Positions 27,505 to 36,120 of a DNA stretch of 64,000 nt are shown in pieces. Made by a program: the position numbers and the translations under genes. The stretch is from Bryobacterales bacterium (GTDB lineage: Bacteria > Acidobacteriota > Terriglobia > Bryobacterales > Bryobacteraceae), in the NCBI GenBank assembly GCA_003164035.1, contig PLRS01000159.1:21460-85459 (forward strand), read 5' to 3'. How positions within the stretch are numbered: the stretch's first letter is position 1; every line of letters begins with the position of its first letter. The notes below the pieces were generated by a model that was not told the DNA's origin, searched no databases, and saw nothing but the letters and a program-made list of their open reading frames with translations.

Positions 27505-27760
27505 AGCGCGCCGGAATGAGTCCCGGCGTGGCAGACATTGGAGTCCAATATCACATACTCTTCCAGCCAAGCCCGCCTGCGTAAATAGTGGGGCAGGCAA
27601 TTTTGCCCGCAGCCGCCTTTTTAGGCGGCTCTTCCGAGGTGCAGCGAGTCTTTCTGCCAGGCCGAGAGCCGGCTAAAAGCCGGCTGCAGCCAGAATTGGC
27701 TGCCCCACGATCTGTTCAGAACGCCGCCCTAATGGAAAAGTATGCGGCATTGGACATTGG
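27505..27760. repeat. Composite intergenic repeat block (families C and D)
   Basis: This block lies in the gap 27316-27781. The phrase GCGCCGGAATGAGTCCCGGC and GTGGCAGAC (27507-27535) belongs to family C, also at 32757-32806 and 35735-35785. From 27588 to 27760 a family D unit has two hairpins, AGCCGCC-TTTTTA-GGCGGCT (27611-27630) and AGCCGGC-TAAAA-GCCGGCT (27666-27685), then CAGCCAGAATTGGCTGCCCC. The second half recurs at 48451-48527. No gene was found here. Confidence 0.7.
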
Positions 27761-27781
27761 AGTCTGCTCCACGAAGAGGCT

Positions 27782-28816
27782 CTACGGGCGTCTGGCAGGC
27801 ACGCGCGGGTTGCGGGCTCCGGCCCACTTTTGCTGGTGCCAGAAAGGATACGGGTCGGGGACGGCGCTGGCTTCGTCGAGACGGGCCATTTCTTCGGCGG
27901 TCAGATCCCAGGCGGCCGAGGCGAGGTTGTCGCGGAGCTGTTCTTCGTTGCGGGCACCCAGGATTACGGTGTCCACGCCCGGTTTACCGCGAACCCAGTT
28001 CAGAGCCACCTGGGCCGGAGTGACACCGCGCGTGGCGGCGATTTCGAGCATGACGTCCACGATGCGATAGAGGCGCTCCCAATTCACTTCGATGGGCGAG
28101 CCGAGCGCGGCCAGGCGGCTTTCGGCGGGCGGAGGCGCGTCGCGGCGGACCTTGCCCGAAAGCAAGCCGAAGACCAGCGGGCTCCACGCCATCACGCCCA
28201 CGCCCTGGTCGAGACCCATCGGAATGAGCTCGTATTCGGCGTCGCGGACCAGCAAGGAGTATTGGATCTGCTGGCTGATATAGCGCGCCAGGCCGGTACG
28301 CCGGGAAATGGCGACGGCTTTGGCTGTCTGCCAGGCGGAGAAATTGGAGCAGCCGATATATCTAACCTTGCCTTGGCGGACGAGGGTATCGAACGCTTCG
28401 AGCGTCTCCTCCATGGGCGTGATGGAATCCATCGAGTGGGCCTGGTACAAATCGATGTAATCTGTGCCGAGGCGGCGCAGGCTGTCCTCACAGGCGCGGA
28501 TCAGGTGGTCGCGCGACAGGCCCAGGTCGTTCGGCCCCGGCCCCATCCGCGAAAAGGCTTTGGTGGCCACCTGGACATTCTGCCGCCGGCCCTTCAGAGT
28601 CGCTCCCAGCACCTCTTCGGCGAGGCCTTCGGAATAGATGTCGGCGGTGTCAAACAGGGTGACACCGTGTTCGATGGCAATATCGACCAGGCGGCTGGCG
28701 GGTTCGACGCCGAGGGCGCCCATGGCGGCCTGCCGGCCCTTGCCTCCGAACGTCATGGTCCCCAAACTGAGCGACGACACGCTCAAACCGCTGCTACCGA
28801 GAAATCGCTGTTCCAT
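27782..28816 (-). CDS. Aldo/keto reductase
   Basis: This 344-aa NAD(P)H-dependent oxidoreductase has the AKR barrel. The tetrad is visible: Asp and Tyr in TLFDTADIYSEG, Lys in ATKAFSRMG, and His in LYQAHSMD. Cofactor-binding segments are CSNFSAWQ, QIQYSLLVRDAE, WSPLVFGLLSGK and VILGARNEEQLRDN. ATG 28816 is chosen because the family begins with MEQRFLG; 19 more residues would be possible from 28873 but look like untranslated leader. The closest subfamily is the YajO/Gfo-like plant-type reductase group. Its neighbours are unrelated, so its substrate is not predictable. Confidence 0.86.
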   Translation of the reverse strand: MEQRFLGSSGLSVSSLSLGTMTFGGKGRQAAMGALGVEPASRLVDIAIEHGVTLFDTADIYSEGLAEEVLGATLKGRRQNVQVATKAFSRMGPGPNDLGLSRDHLIRACEDSLRRLGTDYIDLYQAHSMDSITPMEETLEAFDTLVRQGKVRYIGCSNFSAWQTAKAVAISRRTGLARYISQQIQYSLLVRDAEYELIPMGLDQGVGVMAWSPLVFGLLSGKVRRDAPPPAESRLAALGSPIEVNWERLYRIVDVMLEIAATRGVTPAQVALNWVRGKPGVDTVILGARNEEQLRDNLASAAWDLTAEEMARLDEASAVPDPYPFWHQQKWAGARNPRVPARRP

Positions 28817-28972
28817 GCCACCTATTATGAGACGGGGCTGGGGGTTTGACAATTCAGGCTCCCACTGAGACAACAGGAAAGTGGACGGCCAAGGAGCCCG
28901 CGTCCGCTGCGCGGAACGCGGCAGAGGGCAGGCGGAACCGCCTGCCCCACCATTGATACCCAGCCAGCCCGA

Positions 28973-29956
28973 TCAAGAGGCCGTGTATTGGTCCAGCAAG
29001 CGCAGATACAGCCGATAATCGGCGAGTGACACTTCGGGGGGAGTCTGGTGGTCGACGCTGGGAAGGAAGCCTCCCGTGTGCATCAGCGGGAGCAGGCGCT
29101 CGAACTCGGTTCGCATGGCGGCCTCGCCGAGGTGCATCACCAGCTTGTTGTAGTGGCCTACCATCCTAAGCTTCGGATACGCCTGGCGCAGCGCCATGCC
29201 ATCGACGGACGCCTGCCGTTCGAGCGGGAGCACGCCCTCGACTCCGACTGATTGCAGCCACGGCACCAGTTTGGTGACATCGCCATCGGTATCGACGATG
29301 GTCACCGCATTCATGTCCTTGATCCGCTCCAGCAGGCGGAGGTAATAGGGAGTGAGGAACTCATCGCAGATGCGGCGGGAAACCATGGGGCCGTGGTTGT
29401 AGGACATGTCCTCGGCAATGGTTGTGAAGGTGGGAACACAGACGCGGCGAATCTGTTCCAACAGGCGCAGGTTGAATTCCAGCAGATCGCGGTTGATGCG
29501 GTGAATCAGTTCCGGCTGATCGTGGTAGGCGAACATCAGCTTCTCGAATCCGAGCAGGGTGCGGGGAAACCAGAAGAACCCTTCGAGCGTGGTCCAGACG
29601 ACGGCTTCGCCCGCCGCCTGTCTGGCGGCCCAGGGCTGCATGGCGGCGATCGCGGCGCCGTGGTCCGGATAGAGCGAAGGCCGGATGCGCAGGTAGTCGT
29701 CCATGTTGGAGACGGTGCCCTCGACGTGGTGCTGGACGGCCTCGATGGTGGACTGGGTGGTGCTGAACCAGAATTGCTTGTAGGGGTCCAGGCCAAAGTA
29801 TTGCGAGATATCGAAGACGTCGTCCAATTCCGCGGGCAAGCCCTCGCGGTGCCAGCGGTCGATGGTGAGGTCCCACCACATCGCCCATTCCCATCGCGGG
29901 AAGCGGTCGACGGGCTGGAAGTTCATGAGCGCCCGAAAGCGCTCGACATGGTTCAT
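28973..29956 (-). CDS. Uroporphyrinogen decarboxylase-like (URO-D fold) protein
   Basis: This 327-aa protein resembles the URO-D/MtaA/CmuA methyltransferase group (HVERFRALMNFQPVDRFPRWEW, IAEDMSYNHGPMVS, IVDTDGDVTKLVPWLQSVGVEGVLP, GHYNKL). True HemE motifs such as the RQAG(R)YLP signature are not present, so haem synthesis is unlikely. Related proteins are common near sugar-degradation genes in Acidobacteriota and act on unknown substrates or corrinoid methyl transfer. ATG 29956 is chosen by family alignment; a GTG three codons upstream is possible. No corrinoid protein is encoded nearby. Confidence 0.8.
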   Translation of the reverse strand: MNHVERFRALMNFQPVDRFPRWEWAMWWDLTIDRWHREGLPAELDDVFDISQYFGLDPYKQFWFSTTQSTIEAVQHHVEGTVSNMDDYLRIRPSLYPDHGAAIAAMQPWAARQAAGEAVVWTTLEGFFWFPRTLLGFEKLMFAYHDQPELIHRINRDLLEFNLRLLEQIRRVCVPTFTTIAEDMSYNHGPMVSRRICDEFLTPYYLRLLERIKDMNAVTIVDTDGDVTKLVPWLQSVGVEGVLPLERQASVDGMALRQAYPKLRMVGHYNKLVMHLGEAAMRTEFERLLPLMHTGGFLPSVDHQTPPEVSLADYRLYLRLLDQYTAS

Positions 29957-29976
29957 GGTAATCACGGGTAAGAATC

Positions 29977-30112
29977 CAGTTTATATCGCAGCGGCGTTAC
30001 ACCGAGGCCACCGATGGAATCGACGTCCCGATCACGCTCTATATCGGGAGCCAATCGGTCGACCTCATGGCCAAGCTGGATACGGGAGCCGCACACGGCA
30101 TCTTCGAGCGCA
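29977..30112 (+). pseudogene. Remnant of a retropepsin-like aspartyl protease
   Basis: In the plus strand one frame reads IDVPITLYIGSQSVDLMAKL then DTGAAHGIFERKN, which carries the D-T-G active-site motif of the retropepsin-like aspartyl protease family. Nothing upstream supplies a start and the similarity stops at FERKN, after which the frame only mirrors fliJ. I read it as the surviving first third of a gene cut by a rearrangement at the edge of the flagellar cluster. Confidence 0.5.
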
Positions 30113-30150
30113 AGAATCCTCCGGGCATTGGACAGACCGGGAGTTCTGCC

Positions 30151-30585
30151 CTACTTGACCGACCAGGTGGCCAGAAATCCTTCGGCCGCCAAGTTTTCCA
30201 ATTCGCGATTGGAGGAATAGGTGTACTCTTGCTGGCGGCGCTCCTGCATTTTTTCCAGCAGCTTGACCTGGCGTTGGGCTTTTTGCACGCGTTCCAGTTG
30301 TTCACGGCAGGCTTGTTCCCGGCGCTGGCGCTCCTCGGTGTACTCGGCTTCGAGGCGTTGCGCGCGCAGGCGGTAGCGGCCGAGATTGGCGAAATCGACG
30401 GCGGGGACGGCGGCGCGTGACAGCACTTCGCGGTCGTTCGAGATGCGTTCGGCGGTCAGGTGGGCGATCGTTCGCTCGATGGCGGTGAGTGCGGTCCGGC
30501 GCTCGGCCAGGCGGGTTTCTTCGATCTGCTGTTTCTTGCGGTACCAATCGAGAACGCGGTGGAGGCGAAATTGAAACGTGCGCAT
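30151..30585 (-). CDS. fliJ: Flagellar FliJ-like protein
   Basis: This 144-aa protein is almost wholly coiled coil (FRLHRVLDWYRKKQQIEETRL at the start, RVQKAQRQVKLLEKMQERRQ), as expected of the FliJ stalk that couples FliI to the export gate. Its position 6 nt after fliI supports the call. FliJ sequences diverge strongly, so it rests on length, coiled coil and order. Confidence 0.8.
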   Translation of the reverse strand: MRTFQFRLHRVLDWYRKKQQIEETRLAERRTALTAIERTIAHLTAERISNDREVLSRAAVPAVDFANLGRYRLRAQRLEAEYTEERQRREQACREQLERVQKAQRQVKLLEKMQERRQQEYTYSSNRELENLAAEGFLATWSVK

Positions 30586-30591
30586 GGGAGC

Positions 30592-31917
30592 CTAGAGTTT
30601 GGCGGCGATGGCGGCCATTTGGGCGCAGCCTTCGGCAAAGGGCGCGTCGGCGGAAGTGTCCTGGCGCAGGAAGGCGGTGATTTCCGGGCGAGCGCGCACG
30701 GCGGCGTCGAGGGCGGGGTTGCTTCCAGCGGCATACGCGCCCAGCTCGATCAGGTCTTTTGAATCCTCGTAGACGGCCAGGGCTTCGCGAATTTTGCGGG
30801 CGGCGGCCAGTTGGGGGGGCGAAGAGAGCTGCGACTGCAGCCGGCTGACCGAGTGCATGACGTCGATGGCGGGATAGTGGCCGGCCACGGCCAGGCGGCG
30901 GGAGAGCACGATGTGGCCGTCGAGGATGGCGCGCACGGCATCGCAGATGGGCTCGTTGAAATCGTCGCCCTCGACCAGCACGGTGAACAGGCCGGTGATG
31001 GAGCCTGTCCGGAAATTGCCGGCGCGTTCCAGGATTCTGGGCAGCAGGTTGAAGACGGAAGGGGGATAGCCTTTCTGGCTGGGGGGTTCGCCGGCGGCGA
31101 GGCCGATTTCGCGCTGCGCCATGGCGAGGCGGGTAACCGAATCCATAATGAGCAGCACTTTGGCGCCCTGGTCGCGGAAGTACTCAGCAACCGCCAGGGC
31201 GACGAAGCAGGCGCGGACGCGCAAGGGGGCGGGGCGGTCGGAGGTGGAACAGACCACGACCGAATGCTGGCGGCCTTCCGGTCCCAGATCGCGTTCGAGA
31301 AAGGCGCGGACTTCGCGATTCCGCTCGCCGACGAGGGCGATCACCGTGACATCGGCGGAATTGTGGCGCGCCATGGCGCCCAGGAGGGTGCTTTTCCCGA
31401 CTCCGCTGCCGCCGAAGATGCCCATGCGCTGGCCTGTGCCGCAAGGAATCATGGTATCGATGGCGCGGATGCCGGCGACCATGGGTTCGGCGATGTGTTC
31501 GCGGTCGAGGGGACTGCCGGGGGGTGGATAGAGACGATAGTGGGCGGCGGGACGAATGGGGCTGAGGCGATCGATGGGGCGGCCGAAGCCATCGAGGACG
31601 CGGCCCACCAGGTCGGGGCCGACAGGTACCTGGGCGTCTTCGCGGCGGGCCACGATGCGGTCGTGGAGCTGAATGCCGTCGATTTCCTCGAGCGGCATGG
31701 AAAGCACCTGGCCATCGCGGAAGCCGATGACCTGGGTGCGGACGCGGTGGCCGGAGGAGGTGAGCACCTCACAGAAATCGCCCACCGCCGCGGCCGGTCC
31801 CTTCGAAGCGACCAGCATGCCGACCAGGGCGACCACTTCGCCGGTCCAGGGGAGCAACTCGCAATGGCGCACGCCGGCGATATAGGGATTCAGATCGATG
31901 AGCTGGGGGGATGTCAC
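30592..31917 (-). CDS. fliI: Flagellar export ATPase FliI
   Basis: This 441-aa ATPase energises flagellar protein export. Walker A is GGSGVGKST (169-177), Walker B is LLIMDSVTRLAMAQRE, and the family segment VVCSTSDRPAPLRVR and GDDFNEPICDAVRAILDGHI follow. The GTG start at 31917 overlaps the fliH stop as GTGA. The following fliJ and preceding fliH form the usual cytoplasmic ATPase complex. Confidence 0.93.
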   Translation of the reverse strand: MTSPQLIDLNPYIAGVRHCELLPWTGEVVALVGMLVASKGPAAAVGDFCEVLTSSGHRVRTQVIGFRDGQVLSMPLEEIDGIQLHDRIVARREDAQVPVGPDLVGRVLDGFGRPIDRLSPIRPAAHYRLYPPPGSPLDREHIAEPMVAGIRAIDTMIPCGTGQRMGIFGGSGVGKSTLLGAMARHNSADVTVIALVGERNREVRAFLERDLGPEGRQHSVVVCSTSDRPAPLRVRACFVALAVAEYFRDQGAKVLLIMDSVTRLAMAQREIGLAAGEPPSQKGYPPSVFNLLPRILERAGNFRTGSITGLFTVLVEGDDFNEPICDAVRAILDGHIVLSRRLAVAGHYPAIDVMHSVSRLQSQLSSPPQLAAARKIREALAVYEDSKDLIELGAYAAGSNPALDAAVRARPEITAFLRQDTSADAPFAEGCAQMAAIAAKL

Positions 31918-32582
31918 GCTCGTGCCTCCAATTTGTCGATGAGCCCGCGTTCGATTTCGGCGAGTTGGGTCTCGACCGAAGCGTCGAGCGAGCCGCGGCT
32001 GATTTCAAAGATGGCGCCGCCCTCACGCTGGAGGGGATCGGCGATCACGGTAATGGACTGGCCGCGGCCGCTGCGATCGAGGCAGGACTTGACGATTTTC
32101 TCCTGGCTGGGGTGAACGCGGACGCGGTAGACTTCCTGATTTTGGAGCTTCTCGATGGCGGCGTGAAGGAGAGCTTCCAGGGCGGAGGCATCCATCGACA
32201 ACTCGCGGTGAAGGACGCGGCGGGCGATTTCGAGGGCTAATCGGACGGTATCGGCCTCGGCGCGGCGAATGGTTTCGGAGCGGGTGACGGCGAGCTCGGC
32301 GATGGTATCGCCGAGGCGCCCGATGGCGGCCGCGACGGGAGCCTCGGCGGCCTGACGGGCCGCGTCTCCGCCGGCGCGGAAGCCGGCGTCGTAGGACTGG
32401 CGGGATTTCAACTCCACGGCGGCTTCCAGTTCGGCGATTCTGGCCCGGCAGCGGGCACTTTCGTCGGGCGGCGGAGCGGGGTGCGCCGACTTTTCGGGTG
32501 CTGGGGGGAGCGCGGCGGCGTGGCGGCTCCAGGGGGCCGGCTGGAGCGGGGCGGTGGAGTTTTTCAGGACTTTAGCCCGCAT
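31914..32582 (-). CDS. fliH: Flagellar assembly protein FliH
   Basis: This protein of 222 aa regulates FliI. The helical region AEADTVRLALEIARRVLHREL and the C-terminal GRGQSITVIADPLQREGGAIFE are FliH/YscL-type. The ATG at 32582 is preferred because a longer reading to 32759 would include intergenic repeats B and C. Next to it fliG is absent, so FliH is separated from fliF by 231 nt of repeats. Confidence 0.82.
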   Translation of the reverse strand: MRAKVLKNSTAPLQPAPWSRHAAALPPAPEKSAHPAPPPDESARCRARIAELEAAVELKSRQSYDAGFRAGGDAARQAAEAPVAAAIGRLGDTIAELAVTRSETIRRAEADTVRLALEIARRVLHRELSMDASALEALLHAAIEKLQNQEVYRVRVHPSQEKIVKSCLDRSGRGQSITVIADPLQREGGAIFEISRGSLDASVETQLAEIERGLIDKLEARA

Positions 32583-32813
32583 TTGGAGTGTACCGTCCGT
32601 TCGGTGGGAAAGACCGGCTGATGAGAAGCCGGCGGGGAAAAGCGCAGGCGAGAACGCCAGCTTCACGGAAGCAGCCAATTGCGGGGCAGACCACGAAAAA
32701 CGATGGTCTGCCCCACGGGGTTGACCGGTGGTTGTATAAGGTAGCGAAGCCGCAAGCAAAAGCGCCGGGATGAGTCCCGGCGTGGCAGCCTGAGAGTCCG
32801 CTCCACGGAGTCA
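32583..32813. repeat. Repeat-filled gap between fliF and fliH where fliG would be expected
   Basis: A family B hairpin (GGGGCAGACCA at 32683-32693 and TGGTCTGCCCC at 32704-32714, loop CGAAAAACGA) is followed by a family C unit (32757-32806, GCGCCGGGATGAGTCCCGGC). No reading frame of fliG size or fliG-like motif is present. Confidence 0.75.
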
Positions 32814-34457
32814 TCATTTCACCTCGGTGGCAACCGTTTCGGCGGTCCGGCTTTCCTGCAGCCACATGCGCAGCACGTTGGCGGTGACGGCGGGGTCGCG
32901 CTTGGCGATGGGGCGTACCCGTTCGGCGAGCTCGTTGGGAGTTTTGGCCTCGATCCGGGCGGCGGGCGGCGCCTGGCCGTTGGCGATGGCGGCGGCGGTT
33001 GGGCTCAGGTCGGTAGGTACGGCGGGCGCGTCCAATTCGGGCGGAAGCGCCGGTTCGCGTGGAACTCTGGTACGCCGCGAAAGACGGAAGATCCCATTGG
33101 CCAGCACCACCAGCACGGCCAAGCCGACGCCGGCGGGCGCCCACAGGTCGCGATACTTGTCGGCAAAGTCGAGCCAGGGCGGATTCTTGACGGGTTTGGA
33201 TGAGTTGAAGACCGGGGGCGGCGGCGCCTTCCGGCTGGATTCGAACGGGAGAGTCTCGACGATCAATTGATCGCCGCGCTCGGCGTTGAAGCCGGTCACG
33301 CCAGCCACCAGGTCGCGGATCGTCTTGAGAGTTTCGGGCGAGGGCGGGACCAGCACACGCTGCCGGCCCTCCCAACGAACGGCCTGATCCACGAGCACGG
33401 CCAGCGACATGCGCTTGATCACACCTTGCGGAATGCGGGTGTGACGGACGACGCGGCTGGTCTGATAGGTAACGTTTTCGGTGCGCCGGGAAACTCCCGT
33501 GGAGCCCTTGCCGGCCGACGACGACTGTTGCGGCAGATTGGAGGCGGTGCCGGGGATTCCGGAAATGGAGGCGCGCTCGGTGACATCCTCGGTTTTCTGC
33601 GAACTGCTCATGACCGAGCGGGAGGGATCGAGAGTCTCTTCCTGCTGTTCGCCGCTGGTGAGATCGTAATCGACCGAGGCGCCGGCGCGAAACGCGTTGG
33701 CTCCCAACAGGGGTTCGAGGGTTTCGTCGATTTTGGCGACGAGGCGCTTTTCAAGTTCCTGACGCATTTCGAGGGATTCGCTGGTGAGGGCATCGGAGTC
33801 GGCCGAGGCTCTTTTGGGCCGGCTGAGCAGGGTGCCATCCATATCGACAACGGAGACGGCATCCGGGCTGAGACCCTCGACGGCGCTGGCGACCAGGTTG
33901 GTTACGGCGAGCACGTTCTGGCCGGAGATCTGAGTGCCGGGCCGCAGCTTGACCATCACGCTGGCCTTGGCGGGCTGCTGCTGGTCGAGAAAGACGGAGT
34001 CCTTGGGAAGAGTGAGGTGTACGCGAGCCTGTTCGACTTCGGCCAGGCTCATGACGGAGCGCTCCAGTTCGCCTTCGAGAGCCCGTTTGTAATTGATGTG
34101 CTCGACGAACTCGGTGGCGCCGAAGTTGGATTTGTCGAACAACTCGAAACCGATGCGGCCGCTTTTGGGCAGGCCGGCGGCGGCGAGGGCGAGGCGCGAT
34201 TCGGCCAGCTTTTGCGAAGACACCAGGACGGTGGCGCCGTTTTCGGTCAGGCGGTATTCGACGCCGGTTTCGCGCAGCTTCTGCACCACGGTGGCGGCGT
34301 CTTCGGGCGCCATTCCGGTGTAGAGCGGGCGGAAGTCGCTCTCGTGACGATAATGCACAAAGGCAATCACACCCGCCACCACCAGGGCCGCGGCGACGAG
34401 GATCTGGATGCGCTGGGTGAGGGAGAGCCCCCCGATCAGTTTCTTGACTTGGTCCAT
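32814..34457 (-). CDS. fliF: Flagellar MS-ring protein FliF
   Basis: This 547-aa membrane protein forms the MS ring. A first transmembrane helix (IQILVAAALVVAGVIAFVHY) lies near residue 20-40, followed by ring-building motifs (MAPEDAATVVQKLRETGVEY, EGELERSVMSLAEVEQARVH, VMVKLRPG) and a second helix near residue 450 (GVGLAVLVVLANGIF). The C-terminal NELAERVRPIAKRDPAVTAN and LRMWL are the FliG-binding tail. That tail is intact although fliG is not in this operon. Confidence 0.93.
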   Translation of the reverse strand: MDQVKKLIGGLSLTQRIQILVAAALVVAGVIAFVHYRHESDFRPLYTGMAPEDAATVVQKLRETGVEYRLTENGATVLVSSQKLAESRLALAAAGLPKSGRIGFELFDKSNFGATEFVEHINYKRALEGELERSVMSLAEVEQARVHLTLPKDSVFLDQQQPAKASVMVKLRPGTQISGQNVLAVTNLVASAVEGLSPDAVSVVDMDGTLLSRPKRASADSDALTSESLEMRQELEKRLVAKIDETLEPLLGANAFRAGASVDYDLTSGEQQEETLDPSRSVMSSSQKTEDVTERASISGIPGTASNLPQQSSSAGKGSTGVSRRTENVTYQTSRVVRHTRIPQGVIKRMSLAVLVDQAVRWEGRQRVLVPPSPETLKTIRDLVAGVTGFNAERGDQLIVETLPFESSRKAPPPPVFNSSKPVKNPPWLDFADKYRDLWAPAGVGLAVLVVLANGIFRLSRRTRVPREPALPPELDAPAVPTDLSPTAAAIANGQAPPAARIEAKTPNELAERVRPIAKRDPAVTANVLRMWLQESRTAETVATEVK

Positions 34458-34473
34458 GGCGGTTTCGGGCGGC

Positions 34474-34770
34474 TCACACCTGCATCTTCATGATTTCCTG
34501 GTAAGCGTCCACCACCTTATTGCGGACTTGCAGGCCCAGCTCGAATGCCAGCTCCGCCTTCTGGGTGGCGAGAATGGTAGTGTGCAACTCTTCGTTCTGG
34601 CCGGTGAGGAACTGCTGTACGGAATCGGAGGCGGTGTTGCGGAGAGACTCGATGGAGCCGATGGCGCTCGAGAGGACGCTCTGAAAGTCGCCGGATTGAG
34701 TGGCGGCCGCGGCCGAAGTGACCGCCTGCGGCAGGGCGATGGGAGTAATGCTGGAGATGGGTGCGGTCAT
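34474..34770 (-). CDS. fliE: Flagellar hook-basal body protein FliE
   Basis: This 98-aa protein ends in TQKAELAFELGLQVRNKVVD and AYQEIMKMQV, the conserved C-terminus of FliE, which links the MS ring to the rod. It lies between flgC and fliF as usual (9 and 16 nt away). Confidence 0.88.
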   Translation of the reverse strand: MTAPISSITPIALPQAVTSAAAATQSGDFQSVLSSAIGSIESLRNTASDSVQQFLTGQNEELHTTILATQKAELAFELGLQVRNKVVDAYQEIMKMQV

Positions 34771-34779
34771 GAGGAGTTC

Positions 34780-35220
34780 CTATCGCAGCAGATCGATGGA
34801 TTTTTGAATCATGTCCTTGACGGCCGACATAGCGGAGACGTTGGCCTGGTAACTGCGGTTGGCGCTCATCAGGTCGACCATGTCTTCGGCCGCATTCACC
34901 TTGGGGATGGTGACGTAGCCGTCGGCGTCGGCATCGGGGTGTCCCGGCAGATAACGCTTTTCCGGCGCGCTGTTATCGACGGAGATACCGGACACCTTGA
35001 CGCCGGTGAGCCGGTCGCCGCCGAGCTGGGCGTCCAGTTCCGATCCGAAGGCGGAGCCGACATCGTCGCTCGTAAAGATGGCGTCCTTGCGGCGGTAAGG
35101 GCCGCCATCGGGAGTGCGGGTGGTTTCGGAATTGGCGATGTTCTCGACCAGCAGGGCGGCGCGGGCGCGCTGGGCGGCCATGCCGGAGGCGCTGACCGAG
35201 AGCGCGGAAAACAGGCTCAT
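34780..35220 (-). CDS. flgC: Flagellar proximal rod protein FlgC
   Basis: This 146-aa rod protein has the N-terminal ALSVSASGMAAQRARAALLV and ENIANSETTRTPDGGPYRRK, and the C-terminal MVDLMSANRSYQANVSAMSA. Its ATG shares one base with the flgB stop (TGATG), showing translational coupling. Confidence 0.92.
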   Translation of the reverse strand: MSLFSALSVSASGMAAQRARAALLVENIANSETTRTPDGGPYRRKDAIFTSDDVGSAFGSELDAQLGGDRLTGVKVSGISVDNSAPEKRYLPGHPDADADGYVTIPKVNAAEDMVDLMSANRSYQANVSAMSAVKDMIQKSIDLLR

Positions 35221-35555
35221 CAGCTCTTCCCTCCCTGAATGGCCTCTTTGATGGTGTTGAGCTGAGACTTCATCAGCGTGGAGGCGGCGCTGAAGCGCAT
35301 GGCGTTTTCGGCCAGCAGACGGGCTTCACGGTCCAGATCCACGTTGTTGCCGTCGTTCCTGGTGGCCAGGCCGGTGACTTCGGCGGGTTGCGGCGTGCCG
35401 CCATCGAGGGCCGATTGGAAACTGGCCTGGAAGTCCAAATCCTGAGCTCTATATCCGGGGGTATCGGCGTTGGCGATGTTAGAAGTGACCAGCTTCTGCC
35501 GCAAACTGACCACGTTCATGTATTGCTCGAGGCTGTCGGTTAAGGCGTCGATCAC
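35220..35555 (-). CDS. flgB: Flagellar proximal rod protein FlgB
   Basis: This 111-aa rod protein has VSLRQKLVTSNIANADTPGY followed by RAQDLDFQ, the FlgB/FlgC family signature, and a C-terminal helix with NAMRFSAASTLMKSQLNTIK. The start is GTG 35555, only about 15 nt downstream of a sigma54-type -24/-12 element at 35570-35585, which implies an extremely short leader. Confidence 0.9.
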   Translation of the reverse strand: MIDALTDSLEQYMNVVSLRQKLVTSNIANADTPGYRAQDLDFQASFQSALDGGTPQPAEVTGLATRNDGNNVDLDREARLLAENAMRFSAASTLMKSQLNTIKEAIQGGKS

Positions 35556-35569
35556 GGCAGAACGGTGAA

Positions 35570-35585
35570 GGCAACTGAGGTTCCA
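35570..35585 (-). promoter_or_regulatory. Putative sigma54 (RpoN) promoter of flgBC-fliEF
   Basis: TGGAACCTCAGTTGCC on the minus strand matches TGGCAC-N5-TTGC with the essential GG and GC 10 nt apart. The nearby NtrC-type activator (46825-48201) supports RpoN-dependent flagellar transcription. Predicted +1 is about 4 nt before the GTG. Confidence 0.6.
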
Positions 35586-35734
35586 TCCGGGCGGCGGCCG
35601 ATGTGCAACGAATCGGGGCGCATTGGGGGAGAGAATGACAGGCGAGCTACGTCAACCCGGTGACGTGTCAGGAAACTGACGGTGGGAAATTGAGGATCAT
35701 GGGCGGATGCGGGGCGGTAGTGCGTTGGCGCAGC

Positions 35735-35785
35735 CAAAAGCGCCGGGAAGGAGTCCCGGCGTGGCAGACTGAGAGTCCGCTCCAC
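35735..35785. repeat. Dispersed repeat, family C
   Basis: AAAAGCGCCGGGAAGGAGTC continues into CCGGCGTGGCAGACTGAGAGTCC. The copy at 32757-32806 differs at only a few positions. Both contain the hairpin GCCGGGA..TCCCGGC. It lies between the fliT-like gene and flgB. Confidence 0.7.
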
Positions 35786-35793
35786 TAACTTAA

Positions 35794-36111
35794 CTAAGCG
35801 TCGAGGCGGGTGTGAGTAGAAAAGGGGATTGCGGGAGCATTGAAGACGTACTTATGCAGGAACGTGAATTGCCGCAGTTCGTTTGCCAGGGAAGTTCGGG
35901 CCAGCAGCAGCATCGCGCGGGCCCATTCCAGGGTTCGATCGACGTGGAGGATGGTTTCGCGGCGCAGGGGGTCGCCGGGCGGCAGTTGTCCGATGGCGGC
36001 GCGGGCGGCCGCGCAGAAGCGAGGAGCGATGCGGCACACGTCGTGGTAGCGCCTGGCGACTACGGCGCGGCGCAGTTGGTTCTCCAGTTCAACGAGGGGG
36101 CTGGGGGCCAT
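35794..36111 (-). CDS. Small helical protein after fliD, possible FliT/FliS-type chaperone
   Basis: This 105-aa protein is predicted all-helical (LVELENQLRRAVVARRYHDV, LEWARAMLLLARTSLANEL). Its gene starts 9 nt after fliD and is followed by a repeat. Export chaperones FliS and FliT occupy this place in many flagellar clusters and have this size, but no diagnostic motif is visible. Confidence 0.5.
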   Translation of the reverse strand: MAPSPLVELENQLRRAVVARRYHDVCRIAPRFCAAARAAIGQLPPGDPLRRETILHVDRTLEWARAMLLLARTSLANELRQFTFLHKYVFNAPAIPFSTHTRLDA

Positions 36112-36120
36112 GTTTTGACT

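Noticed and set aside
33267..34493. 408-codon open frame on the plus strand
   Set aside because: It is antisense to fliF, a strong call with transmembrane helices and ring motifs.
35552..35785. 77-codon minus frame before flgB
   Set aside because: It covers the sigma54-like promoter and a family C repeat, so it is better read as untranslated leader.
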